Assembly (NCBI GenBank): GCA_913057775.1
Contig: CAJXOG010000001.1
Span: 62,001-126,000, forward strand
Source of the DNA: an uncultured Fodinibius sp.
GTDB lineage: Bacteria; Bacteroidota; Rhodothermia; Balneolales; Balneolaceae
DNA: 64,000 nt
Direction of reading: 5' to 3'
Part shown: piece after piece, positions 18,522 through 27,354 of the stretch
Layout: each line of letters opens with the position of its first letter
Numbering within the stretch: the first letter of the stretch is position 1
Notes under the pieces: model-generated
Database searches by the model: none
What the model was told of the DNA's origin: nothing
What the model saw: the letters and a program-made list of their open reading frames with translations, nothing else
Translations under genes and position numbers: made by a program

Positions 18522-18992
18522 ATGATACGAAATATTGATTCTAAGGCCCCTGATTTTACATTACAGAACACAAAAGGAGAGAAGGTAACACTTTCTGATT
18601 TTCAGGGACAAGCAAATGTGATATTACTATTTTTTCCAGTCGCATTTTCCAGCACGTGTACTAAAGAGCTTTGCACTGCAAGAGATAATATGAAGTTATA
18701 TGACTCTCTGGAGGCAAAAGTCATGGGGATAAGTGTGGACAGTTTCTTTTGTCTTCGGGAATTTAAGAAGAGCGAAAATTTAAACTTCACACTGCTAAGT
18801 GATTTTAATAAAGAAGTATCAGCAAAGTATAATGTGTTAAATAATGATTTTTATGGCATGAAGGGAGTTTCCAAGCGAGCATCATTTGTAATTGACAAGG
18901 AGGGCACCATAAGATTTCAAGAAACATTAGATGATGCCAGCGAACTACCAGACTTTAAAGCCATCCAAGAAATGCTTTCCAGCCTTAATTAG
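18522..18992 (+). CDS. Peroxiredoxin (AhpC/TSA family, AhpE-like)
   Basis: 156 residues, thioredoxin fold. FFPVAFSSTCTKELC holds the peroxidatic Cys46 with the conserved Thr and the following ELC (Cys51). The FPxAFSxxCTxEL form is that of the AhpE-type peroxiredoxins rather than the typical two-Cys AhpC/PrxQ. Another Cys lies in DSFFCLREF at about residue 76 and could act as resolving cysteine. Role: thiol-dependent reduction of hydroperoxides in the cytoplasm. Last gene of the der-to-Prx cluster. Confidence 0.9.
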   Translation: MIRNIDSKAPDFTLQNTKGEKVTLSDFQGQANVILLFFPVAFSSTCTKELCTARDNMKLYDSLEAKVMGISVDSFFCLREFKKSENLNFTLLSDFNKEVSAKYNVLNNDFYGMKGVSKRASFVIDKEGTIRFQETLDDASELPDFKAIQEMLSSLN

Positions 18993-19747
18993 ATAACAAG
19001 TAATATTTCTTTCATTATAAGTTAACCGACAGTGGGTAACCATAATACAAAAACTATCTCTACTTTACATAATATAAATTATACGACAAATATGTAGTAT
19101 AATACTCTAAGGTGATTTATATCAGTTATATGAGCTATTGCTATATCCAACACCGCGTCATTATTTTTATATAATTTAACAACTATATTTAAATTTTAAA
19201 TGGATAGAAAATTGAGGCATAATCAAAAAAACTATACGCCACGTTATTATTTTATATTCACAACTAACCTATCAATTAATTCCCAGTTAGTCTTGAATTG
19301 ATTAACAATATTTATACTTGCACATTTCTTTTCTGATACTACTCTTTTAAGTATTTATAAGTCTTTAATAAAAATATGTGCCAGGATACTTTTGTGAATT
19401 CATACCATGCCTTTTAAATGAAATTTAAGTATTCCGTTACCCTAAAATAGTCGTTTTAAAGCTACAGGGAGCGATAATTAGTAAATTTACATTCTAAGCG
19501 GCTTAAATAAATTTATCATGCATTGGTATGCCTATTAGGTCGCAGTTCATCAATTATTGTTCATTTTGTATCTTATGAGTGGTTTTTGGAACAGATATTT
19601 TATAATTGGGTACTATCAATTACGCGGAATTTTATTTGCGGTATTAGTATTTGGATCTCTAAAAAAACACATTATAATGAATAAGGTTTTAAAAAGTAGC
19701 CGACTGCATTCATCAAGTTTATTTTAAAATAATTATAAAACTCTGAC
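18993..19747. other. 755-bp AT-rich gap without a convincing gene
   Basis: No frame carries a long or recognisable protein and no RNA gene was evident. The only coding candidate is a 50-codon frame at 19575-19727 (+) with one hydrophobic stretch (FIIGYYQLRGILFAVLVFG), which has no ribosome binding site and no recognisable family. Base composition is more AT-rich than the flanking genes. It may hold the fasciclin promoter and degraded sequence. Confidence 0.5.
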
Positions 19748-20197
19748 ATGAAGTTTTCTAAAAAAATATTCGGATTGGCTTTCGCCCTGTCTTTTTTAAT
19801 TGCTTTTCCTGACACACAGGCGCAGTCCATTTTAGATAAATTGAAATCCAACAGTCAAACAACCCAGTTTGCCCAAGCCATCGAAAATGCCGGCATTAAT
19901 GAGCGCTTAAATCAATCCGGACCTTTTACGGTATTTGCACCTACCAATGAGGCTTTTGATGAACTTAGTTCGGGGCAAAGGTCAGATTCAAGCCTTTTGC
20001 TTAATCATATTTTAACCGGGATGGCTACCGAACGCAGTTTACGCGCAATGTCGGATATTACTTGCTTAAGCGGTCAGACGATTTCTATTCAGAATCAAAG
20101 TGGCAATAACCTGGCTATCGAATCAAACAGAATTAAGGTATCTAATATCAAGGCTAGCAATGGAGTCATCCATATCATTGATGGTGTTATTGATTAG
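19748..20197 (+). CDS. Secreted fasciclin (FAS1) domain protein
   Basis: 149 residues. Signal peptide of about 26 residues ends TQAQ. One FAS1 domain: SGPFTVFAPTNEAFDEL is the H1 box and SNGVIHIIDGVI the H2 box, with the YH-like NHILTG in between. FAS1 domains mediate adhesion or surface interactions and in bacteria are secreted or surface attached. It is a single-domain form of about 120 residues after processing. The gene is convergent with the lipid kinase gene, 5 bp apart at the 3' ends, and stands behind a long AT-rich gap. Confidence 0.92.
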   Translation: MKFSKKIFGLAFALSFLIAFPDTQAQSILDKLKSNSQTTQFAQAIENAGINERLNQSGPFTVFAPTNEAFDELSSGQRSDSSLLLNHILTGMATERSLRAMSDITCLSGQTISIQNQSGNNLAIESNRIKVSNIKASNGVIHIIDGVID

Positions 20198-20202
20198 TTA
20201 TT

Positions 20203-21078
20203 TTATAATGGGCAAATAACTTCTAAAGAATTGGCATTCAGTGATATATTAAACTTACTTAATCCTGATTCAATGAGCTCCCCATCAGCATGAATGTCTA
20301 CATCATTACTAAAATTAAGGGTAAGGTTCTCAACTTTTGCTGATTTTACATGGGGAATCAACTGTGGTTTTTTTATTAAAAAAAGAGGCAGCAAGATAGG
20401 AATAAGCAATTTTGCTATTGGTTTTATCAAAACGGCATTTAATTGTCCATCTGTAATCGATGCATTAGGGGCAATCCAGAAAGAACCGCCCTCTACCCTT
20501 CCATTTGCCAGCGAAAACATAATAGCACGTTCTTTAGAAATATTCCCATTATTATTAATGGTTACTTCAAATGATGAGTGATTTATCACTGCTTTTAGTG
20601 CGGATATGGCATATGTTAAGAAGGGATGTAAATATTTTAGCTCTAATGCATAACGGTTGGTAAGCCCGTCAAAACCAAATCCCAGTGAATTTAAAAATAT
20701 AAAATTATTGCATTCTCCTACATCTATAGAAACAGGATTTTCTTTTTTTAACACGGAAATGGATTGCTCCAAATTAACCGGGATTTTAAGCGTTTTACAA
20801 AGATCATTTCCTGTCCCAAGAGGGATAATCCCCATCTGTTTTTGAGTATTGATAAGAGGAGCAGCAACCTCCCGAACGGTCCCGTCACCGCCACAAGCGA
20901 CAAAAACTTCAAATTTATCAAAATTCTGATCAATGAAGTCAGAAATATCACCAATATTCTTAGAGTGAAACAGATATGCATCATCAAATTCTGTGATGAA
21001 GGTTTGTAGACGCTCCAATTTCGATTCTGACTTTCCTCCCTGTGCAGCGGGATTGTATAAAAAGGCATATCGTTTCAC
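20203..21078 (-). CDS. Diacylglycerol kinase family lipid kinase
   Basis: 291 residues. YNPAAQGGKS near 8-16, CGGDGTVREVAAPLI at 62-76 with the GGDGT catalytic loop, and PLGTGNDLCKTL at 86-97 define the DAGK/YegS catalytic domain. The second half is the beta-sandwich domain ending in a HADGELI-type motif (DIHADGELIES). Family reaction: ATP-dependent phosphorylation of a lipid hydroxyl such as diacylglycerol or sphingoid base. Its start overlaps the stop of the metallopeptidase gene as ATGA, so it is the last gene of the rimB-rimK operon. Confidence 0.92.
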   Translation of the reverse strand: MKRYAFLYNPAAQGGKSESKLERLQTFITEFDDAYLFHSKNIGDISDFIDQNFDKFEVFVACGGDGTVREVAAPLINTQKQMGIIPLGTGNDLCKTLKIPVNLEQSISVLKKENPVSIDVGECNNFIFLNSLGFGFDGLTNRYALELKYLHPFLTYAISALKAVINHSSFEVTINNNGNISKERAIMFSLANGRVEGGSFWIAPNASITDGQLNAVLIKPIAKLLIPILLPLFLIKKPQLIPHVKSAKVENLTLNFSNDVDIHADGELIESGLSKFNISLNANSLEVICPL

Positions 21079-21926
21079 AGGATAGAATCATTTAGATACG
21101 ATTCTAATATGGCTAAACAGCGACGAATGTCATCAATAAATACCCGCTCACCTTTTTGATGATACGGATAAATAGAAGGCTCTAAAGCTACTGAAACTGT
21201 TGTATGATTATCTCTTTGATTAAACTCTTCTCCATAGTGAAGATAATCATTGGTATTGTTATCAACTTTGATATCAGAATCAATAGCTAAAAATTGATTA
21301 ACCGCCTGCTCTGTCTTTTCGATAAGCATTTCTGTGGGATCAAGATTATTTAACTCCCAGTGATTGGCATATAGCGCTACACCTTTCTCTCCTTTAAATA
21401 GCGGGGTTGTATCCAAGGTAATAACCTGGTCAGGCACTATATGTAGTTCTATACATTGCTGAGCAATGCGACGAGCCCCCATCCCATTTGTAAATTCTTT
21501 GCCGTTATTCTTTAATAATTCGGGATGTTCTTTAAGCCCCTTTTTCTCTTCCATTTCAGAAAAGAAAAAAAGCATATTTGGCCATTCACGGCTTTTCGCC
21601 ATTTCTGCCAACGTTATAACCATCCCCAACCCGGCACTATCGTCCATAGCACCTTTTATTTGGTCATCAATAATATCAACAGGCAATGGATCGGGGTAAT
21701 CAGAACCATAATGGTTTATTTTATCGAGATGGGCCGTTAATGCAACCGTTGGCAAATCGGGACTATCACCGACTTTATAAATTAAATTATTGCCTTTGAC
21801 GTCTATTTCGTGGGCTTGAATTTCCCCAAATACCTGACGAATATATGGATGGAGGCGTTCTTCGTAGGAACTAAACGAAGGAATTTGCGCAATCTCTGTA
21901 ATATGTGTTATCGCCCGGTCTAACAT
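21075..21926 (-). CDS. M28/M42-like zinc metallopeptidase
   Basis: 283 residues, no signal peptide. Co-catalytic zinc pattern: TAHLDKI with His66 and Asp68, AMDDSAGLGM with bridging Asp95, and SEMEEKKG with Glu126/Glu127; a late His in IYPYHQKGERV completes the set. This order is that of M20/M28/M42 aminopeptidases. The position between a DUF952 gene (2 bp) and the lipid kinase (4-bp overlap), in the operon headed by RimB and RimK, suggests a role in peptide or amino-acid trimming, which is inference. Exact subfamily uncertain. Confidence 0.75.
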   Translation of the reverse strand: MLDRAITHITEIAQIPSFSSYEERLHPYIRQVFGEIQAHEIDVKGNNLIYKVGDSPDLPTVALTAHLDKINHYGSDYPDPLPVDIIDDQIKGAMDDSAGLGMVITLAEMAKSREWPNMLFFFSEMEEKKGLKEHPELLKNNGKEFTNGMGARRIAQQCIELHIVPDQVITLDTTPLFKGEKGVALYANHWELNNLDPTEMLIEKTEQAVNQFLAIDSDIKVDNNTNDYLHYGEEFNQRDNHTTVSVALEPSIYPYHQKGERVFIDDIRRCLAILESYLNDSIL

Positions 21927-21928
21927 TG

Positions 21929-22279
21929 TTAATTTGTAGTAAATGCAATATCAAATTTTCCGTCGTCTTCAGCCTTTATAGTTATTTTGTCAATAATGGC
22001 ATTAGTATTAAGTGGACTGTAAAGATGCGGGAATTTTTTGCCGGTATCCTCATCCTTTTCATATTTAATATCATCGTGTAGTGTGGTTGCATCAATTACA
22101 AGCAGAAGAATCTCATCTTTATCTCCAAAAATTTTGTTTGCAGTAGCTTCTACTTGTTCCCCCGTTGAACAATGGATAAACCCTTCGCTTTCAAGGGATT
22201 CCGGCTCATAACTTCCACCATTATTAAACTCTTTCCAATCGTTGTTGGTAGTTATATGAAATAAAAGATCGTCGCGCAT
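21929..22279 (-). CDS. DUF952 family protein
   Basis: 116 residues. LFHITTNNDWKEF, LESEGFIHCSTGEQVEATAN and GKKFPHLYSPLNTNAI are the three conserved blocks of DUF952, a small ADP-ribosyltransferase-like fold family of unknown function. The His in FHITT and in FIHCS are the invariant ones. It lies between the aspartoacylase-like gene (23 bp) and the metallopeptidase (2 bp) on the same strand. Confidence 0.88.
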   Translation of the reverse strand: MRDDLLFHITTNNDWKEFNNGGSYEPESLESEGFIHCSTGEQVEATANKIFGDKDEILLLVIDATTLHDDIKYEKDEDTGKKFPHLYSPLNTNAIIDKITIKAEDDGKFDIAFTTN

Positions 22280-22302
22280 AATATGATTAAAGTAATTTAA
22301 AA

Positions 22303-23247
22303 TTATTCATAAGCTAAATGTAATAGTGCATCACCTTTATGAACCACAGGAGCATAATTTAAGCCAATCACCCGTCCATCATGCGGACAAGTAAACTTAA
22401 ACTGTTCATTCCCATAAGGATCGTTGACATGCCCCAACACCTGGCGCTTTTTAACCTTGTCGCCAAGCTCAATTTTGGGTCGAAATAAGCCAGCATATTT
22501 TGCCCTTACCCACGTAGTCTTTCGATATATCTTGGTCTCTTGAATAGTTTTTGGGGCTTCATCTTTCATCCCGAGGTATTTCATCAGGCGTAATGTGCCG
22601 TTAATACCTTCCTGAATACCAAGCTCATAAAAGCGAGTGGATTCGCCGGCCTCATAAACCAAAATATGCTTTCCCTTTTTGTGAGCCGCCTTTCGAAAAG
22701 ATTTTTCAATAAGAGAAGAATGAATCACAAATGGAGCTGCAAAAGCTTCTCCAAGTTCCTTATTCTTTTCTAGATCTAATGTGCATCGTACTTGCGGATA
22801 ATTTGATCGGGCTGAGCCACCGGTATGAAAATCGATTCCGTAATCAATCTTTGGGACGATCTCATTCATCAAAGTATGAGCTAACAAACGTGCCAGCGAA
22901 CCGCCCTTTACACCCGGAAAACTACGATTAATATCTTTACCATCGGGTAATCCCCGCACATTTTGGATAAATCCATATACATTGACCAAAGGAAGCGCAA
23001 TCACACTGCCCTTTTTGGGCATGAGCAGATCTTTGGCAACCATCCGGCGAATAATTTCGATTCCGTTCAATTCATCACCATGTAGTCCTCCGGTGAGCAG
23101 TAAAGTAGGTCCCTCCTCTTCAGACCGGAAAACATGTACCGGTAGATCAATATTGGTATAGGTTGGCAGCCGGGCTATATTTAACTGAATCTGTTTTTCC
23201 TCTCCGGGCTCAATCTGGTGATTGTTAATCGTAATTGTATCAGGCAT
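22303..23247 (-). CDS. Succinylglutamate desuccinylase/aspartoacylase-family metalloenzyme
   Basis: 314 residues. Zinc site: [10 protein letters not shown] with His56 and Glu59, and DFHTGG with His141; [11 protein letters not shown] carries the substrate DxNR motif (Asp105-Arg108); VYEAGES supplies the probable catalytic Glu. The last 65 residues form the beta-barrel, lipoyl-like domain common to this family ([16 protein letters not shown]...CPHDGRVIG). Family chemistry: hydrolysis of an N-acyl amino acid amide. It overlaps rimK by 8 bases, so a substrate containing an amide bond made by the RimK-type ligase is an attractive inference. Confidence 0.9.
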   Translation of the reverse strand: MPDTITINNHQIEPGEEKQIQLNIARLPTYTNIDLPVHVFRSEEEGPTLLLTGGLHGDELNGIEIIRRMVAKDLLMPKKGSVIALPLVNVYGFIQNVRGLPDGKDINRSFPGVKGGSLARLLAHTLMNEIVPKIDYGIDFHTGGSARSNYPQVRCTLDLEKNKELGEAFAAPFVIHSSLIEKSFRKAAHKKGKHILVYEAGESTRFYELGIQEGINGTLRLMKYLGMKDEAPKTIQETKIYRKTTWVRAKYAGLFRPKIELGDKVKKRQVLGHVNDPYGNEQFKFTCPHDGRVIGLNYAPVVHKGDALLHLAYE

Positions 23248-24163
23248 TTCTGGTCAAGTTCTGACTCTTTCGTGGGCTATTTTGTACTTCGGTAGCTTTA
23301 CGCTCAACGAATGAGATAATACGTCCGGCAATATTTTTGCCTGTTGCCGACTCAATACCCTCTAATCCAGGGGAAGAATTTACTTCGAGTACTAGTGGTC
23401 CTCGTTCAGATTGCAGCATGTCTACTCCTGCAACCGATAATCCCATCGCACGAGCAGCAACAAGCGCGGCACGACGTTCTTCTTTAGATAACTTTATCAA
23501 CTCTCCACTACCGCCCCGATGGATATTAGATCGAAACTCCCCTTCGACCCCTTTTCGCTTCATAGCTCCAACAACTTTGCCATCCACAACAAAAGCTCTG
23601 ATATCTTCACCTTTAGCCTCCTCTATAAATTCCTGAACAATCACTCGAGCCTTCATACTATGAAATGCCTGAATGATCGACTCAGCCGCTTTAAAGGTCG
23701 GTGCTAGGACGACTCCAACGCCCTGAGTACCTTCTAGTAATTTAACGATCAACGGCGGACCGCCTACGGATTCAATAATTTTTCGTACCTCGGTAGAATA
23801 GTTTGTAAACACCGTTTTAGGCATTCCAACACCTGCTCGAGCCATAATTTGAAGGCTCCGCAGTTTATCGCGAGAACGTACAAGTGCTTGTGATTCTACG
23901 GCCGTAAACACTTTCATCATCTCAAACTGACGAACAACCGCAGATCCATAGAACGTTACGGATGCACCAATACGGGGTATTACTGCGTCAACACCGACAA
24001 CTTTTGTTCCGCGATAGTAAATGCATGGATTATCTTTTTCACTTACAATATCACATTTAAGATGATCTAAAACGGTAGCTTCGTGGCCAGCTTCTTCAAT
24101 AGCTTCTGTAAGGCGAGAGGTGGAATAAAGTTTAGAATTTCGGGATAAAACAACTATGTGCAT
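23240..24163 (-). CDS. rimK: RimK-family ATP-grasp alpha-L-glutamate ligase
   Basis: 307 residues. Starts with the RimK N-terminal domain ([18 protein letters not shown]) and continues into an ATP-grasp domain: [52 protein letters not shown], and the metal-binding [15 protein letters not shown]. Known E. coli reaction: ATP-dependent addition of glutamates to the C-terminus of ribosomal protein S6; it also makes poly-glutamate in vitro. The tail after 290 is Asn/Arg-rich. It lies 10 bp after the RimB-type gene and overlaps the aspartoacylase-like gene. Confidence 0.94.
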   Translation of the reverse strand: MHIVVLSRNSKLYSTSRLTEAIEEAGHEATVLDHLKCDIVSEKDNPCIYYRGTKVVGVDAVIPRIGASVTFYGSAVVRQFEMMKVFTAVESQALVRSRDKLRSLQIMARAGVGMPKTVFTNYSTEVRKIIESVGGPPLIVKLLEGTQGVGVVLAPTFKAAESIIQAFHSMKARVIVQEFIEEAKGEDIRAFVVDGKVVGAMKRKGVEGEFRSNIHRGGSGELIKLSKEERRAALVAARAMGLSVAGVDMLQSERGPLVLEVNSSPGLEGIESATGKNIAGRIISFVERKATEVQNSPRKSQNLTRNA

Positions 24164-24173
24164 GTATAATTAA

Positions 24174-24632
24174 TTATGTCTGTTCTTTGATTTCATTTTC
24201 AGATAAATATTTCTGGGATACATCAACGAGAAACCTTCCATTAATTAACTTCCGCCCAACTAAGACGGGGTAACGCATCTCAGAACGGTCCGTAAGCGAC
24301 AATTCAGCCGTCAAAAGCCTATCAGAAAGTTGAACCTTTGTTTTTACAACAAAACGATCTTCCCTTGATCCATTAGAACTTTTAACGACTTTTTTACGGT
24401 ATACCGGCAGCTCAAAGAGCTTGTCATTATAGGTTTCATGTGATGGATCTAATAAGTTGAACCGTACATATTCCCCATCATCCTTTTCAATGGGCTTTAT
24501 ATGATGACAGTGCAAACTGGAAGTATAAGCTCCGGTATCAATTTTTGCATCGATCCCATATAAATTCCACTCGGGAAAATTGATTGGTTCCAATCTGCCA
24601 ATAACCTTGAGATCCTTTTTCTTAGCAGCCAT
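24174..24632 (-). CDS. RimB-type ATP-dependent zinc protease/retropepsin-like protein
   Basis: 152 residues from the ATG at 24632; an upstream ATG at 24665 is less likely. IDAKIDTGAYTSSLH places a retropepsin-like D-T-G at 32-34, and YPVLVGRKLINGRFLVD is the second conserved block of this family (Pfam ATP-dependent zinc protease, known from RimK neighbourhoods). Despite the old family name, the DTG points to an aspartic-protease fold. It is the first gene of the operon. In Pseudomonas the homologous RimB acts with RimK on ribosomal protein modification; the same pairing here is established for the family, its target here is not known. Confidence 0.88.
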   Translation of the reverse strand: MAAKKKDLKVIGRLEPINFPEWNLYGIDAKIDTGAYTSSLHCHHIKPIEKDDGEYVRFNLLDPSHETYNDKLFELPVYRKKVVKSSNGSREDRFVVKTKVQLSDRLLTAELSLTDRSEMRYPVLVGRKLINGRFLVDVSQKYLSENEIKEQT

Positions 24633-24688
24633 TTTACAATCACATTTTATCGTTAATGAACCCACTCAAGTATACAAGTTATTCAGCA

Positions 24689-24716
24689 TTGTATCATCTG
24701 CGAACTTTTAAATTTG
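24689..24716 (+). promoter_or_regulatory. Candidate Bacteroidota-type promoter for the acid phosphatase gene
   Basis: TTG at 24689-24691 and TAAATTTG at 24709-24716 are separated by 17 bases, resembling the -33/-7 pair used by Bacteroidota primary sigma factors (TAnnTTTG downstream element). The start codon of the acid phosphatase is 68 bases further on. Found by eye only; no measured start site. Confidence 0.4.
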
Positions 24717-24784
24717 ATTCTTCGAAATATCACTCTTTTTAATACCTTACAGAAGTAAATTTTTAACGAAATCAATCGTTTATA

Positions 24785-25633
24785 ATGCTTCATTCATTTC
24801 AGAGATTAACGCTTTGTAGCCTTATTGCTCTTGGATTTCTTTTTGCTTCTTGCAGCAGTTCTTCCACTCTTCAACATCCAACTACTTCAGCCACATTGTG
24901 GGCACAAAATGCTGCTGAATATAAGGCACTTACCACATCAGTCTATAATACAGCTCTCTCAAATTTGGGAATGGCCATTGAAGATTCCTATTGGACCGCC
25001 TATCCCAATCAAGAAGATCAGAAAATACACAACCTACCTCCTGCCATCATTTTAGATGTAGATGAAACAGTCTTGGATAATTCCCCCTTCCAGGCTCGAA
25101 TGATTAAACAAAATAGCAGTTTTAATCCACAGAAATGGAATGATTGGGTGATGGAGGCAAAAGCAAATCCTGTGCCGGGTGCTGTTAAGTTTACACAGCG
25201 AGCAGCCAATCAAGGTGTAGCCGTATATTACCTAACGAATCGTGAAGCCAAGGTCGAAGAAGGAACCCGCCAAAATTTAAAAGATCTTGAGTTTCCTCTT
25301 GCTGAGAATGAAGACCGTATTCTAAGTAATAACGAGCGTGAAAATTGGACTTCGAATAAAACAGAACGTCGGGCGTATGTTGCTAAAAATCATCGCGTTA
25401 TTATGATTTTTGGTGATGATTTGAATGATTTTGTGCAGGCTAAGGACATTTCACAAATAGAACGGGCAAAACTTGTTGAAAGCAATCGAGATAAGTGGGG
25501 AAAATTTTGGTACGTGCTTCCTAACCCTGTTTATGGGTCTTGGGAAAATGCGCTCTACAATTTTGATGACTCATTAAGCCCTGCGCAAATTGACAGTGCG
25601 AAAAAAGCGGGTCTCAATACTAAGAAACAATAA
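24785..25633 (+). CDS. Class C acid phosphatase, lipoprotein e(P4) family
   Basis: 282 residues. Signal peptide with lipobox FASC, lipidated Cys23, followed by a Ser-rich linker. HAD-type catalytic motif DVDETVLDN with nucleophile Asp91 and acid Asp93, YYLTNR as motif II and MIFGDDLNDF as motif IV. The e(P4) relatives are outer-membrane 5'-nucleotidases/acid phosphatases that release nucleosides or nicotinamide riboside for import. A promoter-like TTG-N17-TAAATTTG precedes it. The next gene starts 6 bp after the stop. Confidence 0.93.
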   Translation: MLHSFQRLTLCSLIALGFLFASCSSSSTLQHPTTSATLWAQNAAEYKALTTSVYNTALSNLGMAIEDSYWTAYPNQEDQKIHNLPPAIILDVDETVLDNSPFQARMIKQNSSFNPQKWNDWVMEAKANPVPGAVKFTQRAANQGVAVYYLTNREAKVEEGTRQNLKDLEFPLAENEDRILSNNERENWTSNKTERRAYVAKNHRVIMIFGDDLNDFVQAKDISQIERAKLVESNRDKWGKFWYVLPNPVYGSWENALYNFDDSLSPAQIDSAKKAGLNTKKQ

Positions 25634-25639
25634 TATATT

Positions 25640-26065
25640 ATGGCCAGTCGAAAAGTTATTGAAGAGTTTTTCAAAGAAGAATTACAAACCAAAGGTGTCT
25701 TTTCATTTTATAACAGTCTATTTCTATATAAAGACAAACAATTACTAAAAGAAAATAGACTGAAGGAATATGCAGAGCGTCAAATCGATAAATCTAAAAA
25801 CATATTCTGGTCAGTTTCATTTAGCATATTTATTGCATCATTTTACTCTTTTTGGCATCTCATTGAGTTTGGCAAACATTGGCATTGGAGCGATCTCACA
25901 ATTGCATTAACATTATGGACTGGCCTTATTTACGTCTTAATTAAAGCATGCAAAGAATATTACACTATCACCGGCTCTATGTCGCTGTTTATTAAGTTGT
26001 TGAGCGAAGATAAGGCTGATGTAGCGTCGACCGGTAATCAAAATAATCAAGGCCCCGCTCAATAA
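25640..26065 (+). CDS. Two-helix membrane protein of unknown function
   Basis: 141 residues. A charged N-terminal region is followed by two membrane helices (about 54-72 and 87-106), then a soluble tail ending in a polar low-complexity stretch (ASTGNQNNQGPAQ). No family recognised. It follows the acid phosphatase by 6 bp and ends inside a hairpin terminator (26045-26080), which supports it as the last gene of a two-gene transcript. Confidence 0.65.
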   Translation: MASRKVIEEFFKEELQTKGVFSFYNSLFLYKDKQLLKENRLKEYAERQIDKSKNIFWSVSFSIFIASFYSFWHLIEFGKHWHWSDLTIALTLWTGLIYVLIKACKEYYTITGSMSLFIKLLSEDKADVASTGNQNNQGPAQ

Positions 26066-26080
26066 AACGAGACCTTGGTT
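26045..26080. terminator. Hairpin between convergent genes
   Basis: AATCAAGG (26045-26052) pairs with CCTTGGTT (26073-26080), with an inner CTC/GAG pairing and an asymmetric internal loop. It includes the stop of the plus-strand gene and lies 28 bp from the end of the minus-strand coiled-coil gene, so it could serve both directions. T runs are modest. Confidence 0.55.
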
Positions 26081-26107
26081 ATAAAGGGTAATAAAATCTT
26101 AAAATTA

Positions 26108-27352
26108 TTAAGCAGATCCCCCATTTTTCTTTTCGCGAATTAACATGACGCCTAATGCTACAGCCAGTAATACACTTCCGCCGAGCAGATACACAAGTAT
26201 ATTATTAGATCGAGGCTGTGCAATCTGGGTCCATTCATCTACTTTTTGATTAAGCTCAGATGTTTGGTCACGGCTTAGCACGTTGGCATGAGCCAAGTTG
26301 CTTGTCCACTGCACTTCTACGCGATCCCAAAACTCCTTAAATCTCTGAAGATCACTATAATTCGCTTCAGAACGATTGTCTCTGCTCTCTTTTATCTTTC
26401 GATCCAGATATGAATGTAACGCTGTATTAAATTCATTAGCGGACTCAAAAGAAGTAGTTTTAATGCCCTGCTGAGCAAAATAATCCTTCACAGCATCAAC
26501 AGTATTGGTTTGTAACAGGTTGTTCCATTCAGTTAGGTTTGTATTAATATTCTCAGCCAACATATCGGCATTATCACCTTCATAAACTTCATGGATTTTA
26601 TCGCCAAGTCTATTCCACATAGCTTGGAACTGATAGTTTACCTCAGCCATACGCATATAATCATCCAGCTGTAAATTTGAGGCATTGCGCTGTAATATTT
26701 GGATATTCTCTTCCGAAATATCGTGGATTAATTTAAGTGCGTCATTAGTCTTAATCCGTGATCTTTTATCATAATCCTCGATCTCTTGCAAGGCGTCCAG
26801 ATTCATATTCTGATACGTTACAACCATTGAATCAATAAACGTTAAAATAAGCTCATCACGCTTCTCTAAACTTTGGCGATATTCGCGTACCATATTTGAC
26901 AACTCTTTTTCACTCTCGGTAGACTGACGGATAGCCGTTTTAAGAGAATCAGTCTGTTGATCAAGCTGGCTTAAATTCTGTTCGTATGATGCAAGCTGAT
27001 TCTCAAGTTTATTGAGCTTCTTCTGCTGCTTCGTAATAGTTTCAACCTTATTAAGCGTATGAACAGATGACTTCTTTAAGTTCTCCATCTGTTCTTCATA
27101 GGTATCCGGATACAAAGCCTTATTAAGCAACTCTTTGTGCTCACTATAATTTTGATCGAATTCTTTAATTGATTCGATCAACTTTTCTGCACTATCGGGT
27201 GATGATATATTATCCAACTGCTGTTCATAGTCAGTATACTGCTCCTTAAATGTTTGCTGTATCTCGTAATCCGACTGTGCTTCCTGAGCAAAAAGCGTCG
27301 ATGAAAAAAGTCCGATTGCAATTATTAACAATATTATTCTATGAAATTTCAT
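26108..27352 (-). CDS. Exported coiled-coil protein with C-terminal membrane anchor
   Basis: 414 residues. Signal peptide (about 1-22, ending LFAQ), a very long alpha-helical, coiled-coil-rich region (for example KQQKKLNKLENQLASYEQNLSQLDQQTDSL within 110-160), then a single membrane helix (about 384-404) and a short basic tail REKKNGG. Unknown family. It is the second gene of a pair: the upstream lipoprotein ends 2 bp before its start. The layout suggests a periplasmic rod spanning from the inner membrane, possibly working with the lipoprotein. Confidence 0.75.
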   Translation of the reverse strand: MKFHRIILLIIAIGLFSSTLFAQEAQSDYEIQQTFKEQYTDYEQQLDNISSPDSAEKLIESIKEFDQNYSEHKELLNKALYPDTYEEQMENLKKSSVHTLNKVETITKQQKKLNKLENQLASYEQNLSQLDQQTDSLKTAIRQSTESEKELSNMVREYRQSLEKRDELILTFIDSMVVTYQNMNLDALQEIEDYDKRSRIKTNDALKLIHDISEENIQILQRNASNLQLDDYMRMAEVNYQFQAMWNRLGDKIHEVYEGDNADMLAENINTNLTEWNNLLQTNTVDAVKDYFAQQGIKTTSFESANEFNTALHSYLDRKIKESRDNRSEANYSDLQRFKEFWDRVEVQWTSNLAHANVLSRDQTSELNQKVDEWTQIAQPRSNNILVYLLGGSVLLAVALGVMLIREKKNGGSA

Positions 27353-27354
27353 AA

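Noticed and set aside
20198-20202. Possible terminator between fasciclin and lipid kinase genes
   Set aside because: The gap is only five bases and no hairpin was found spanning the two gene ends.
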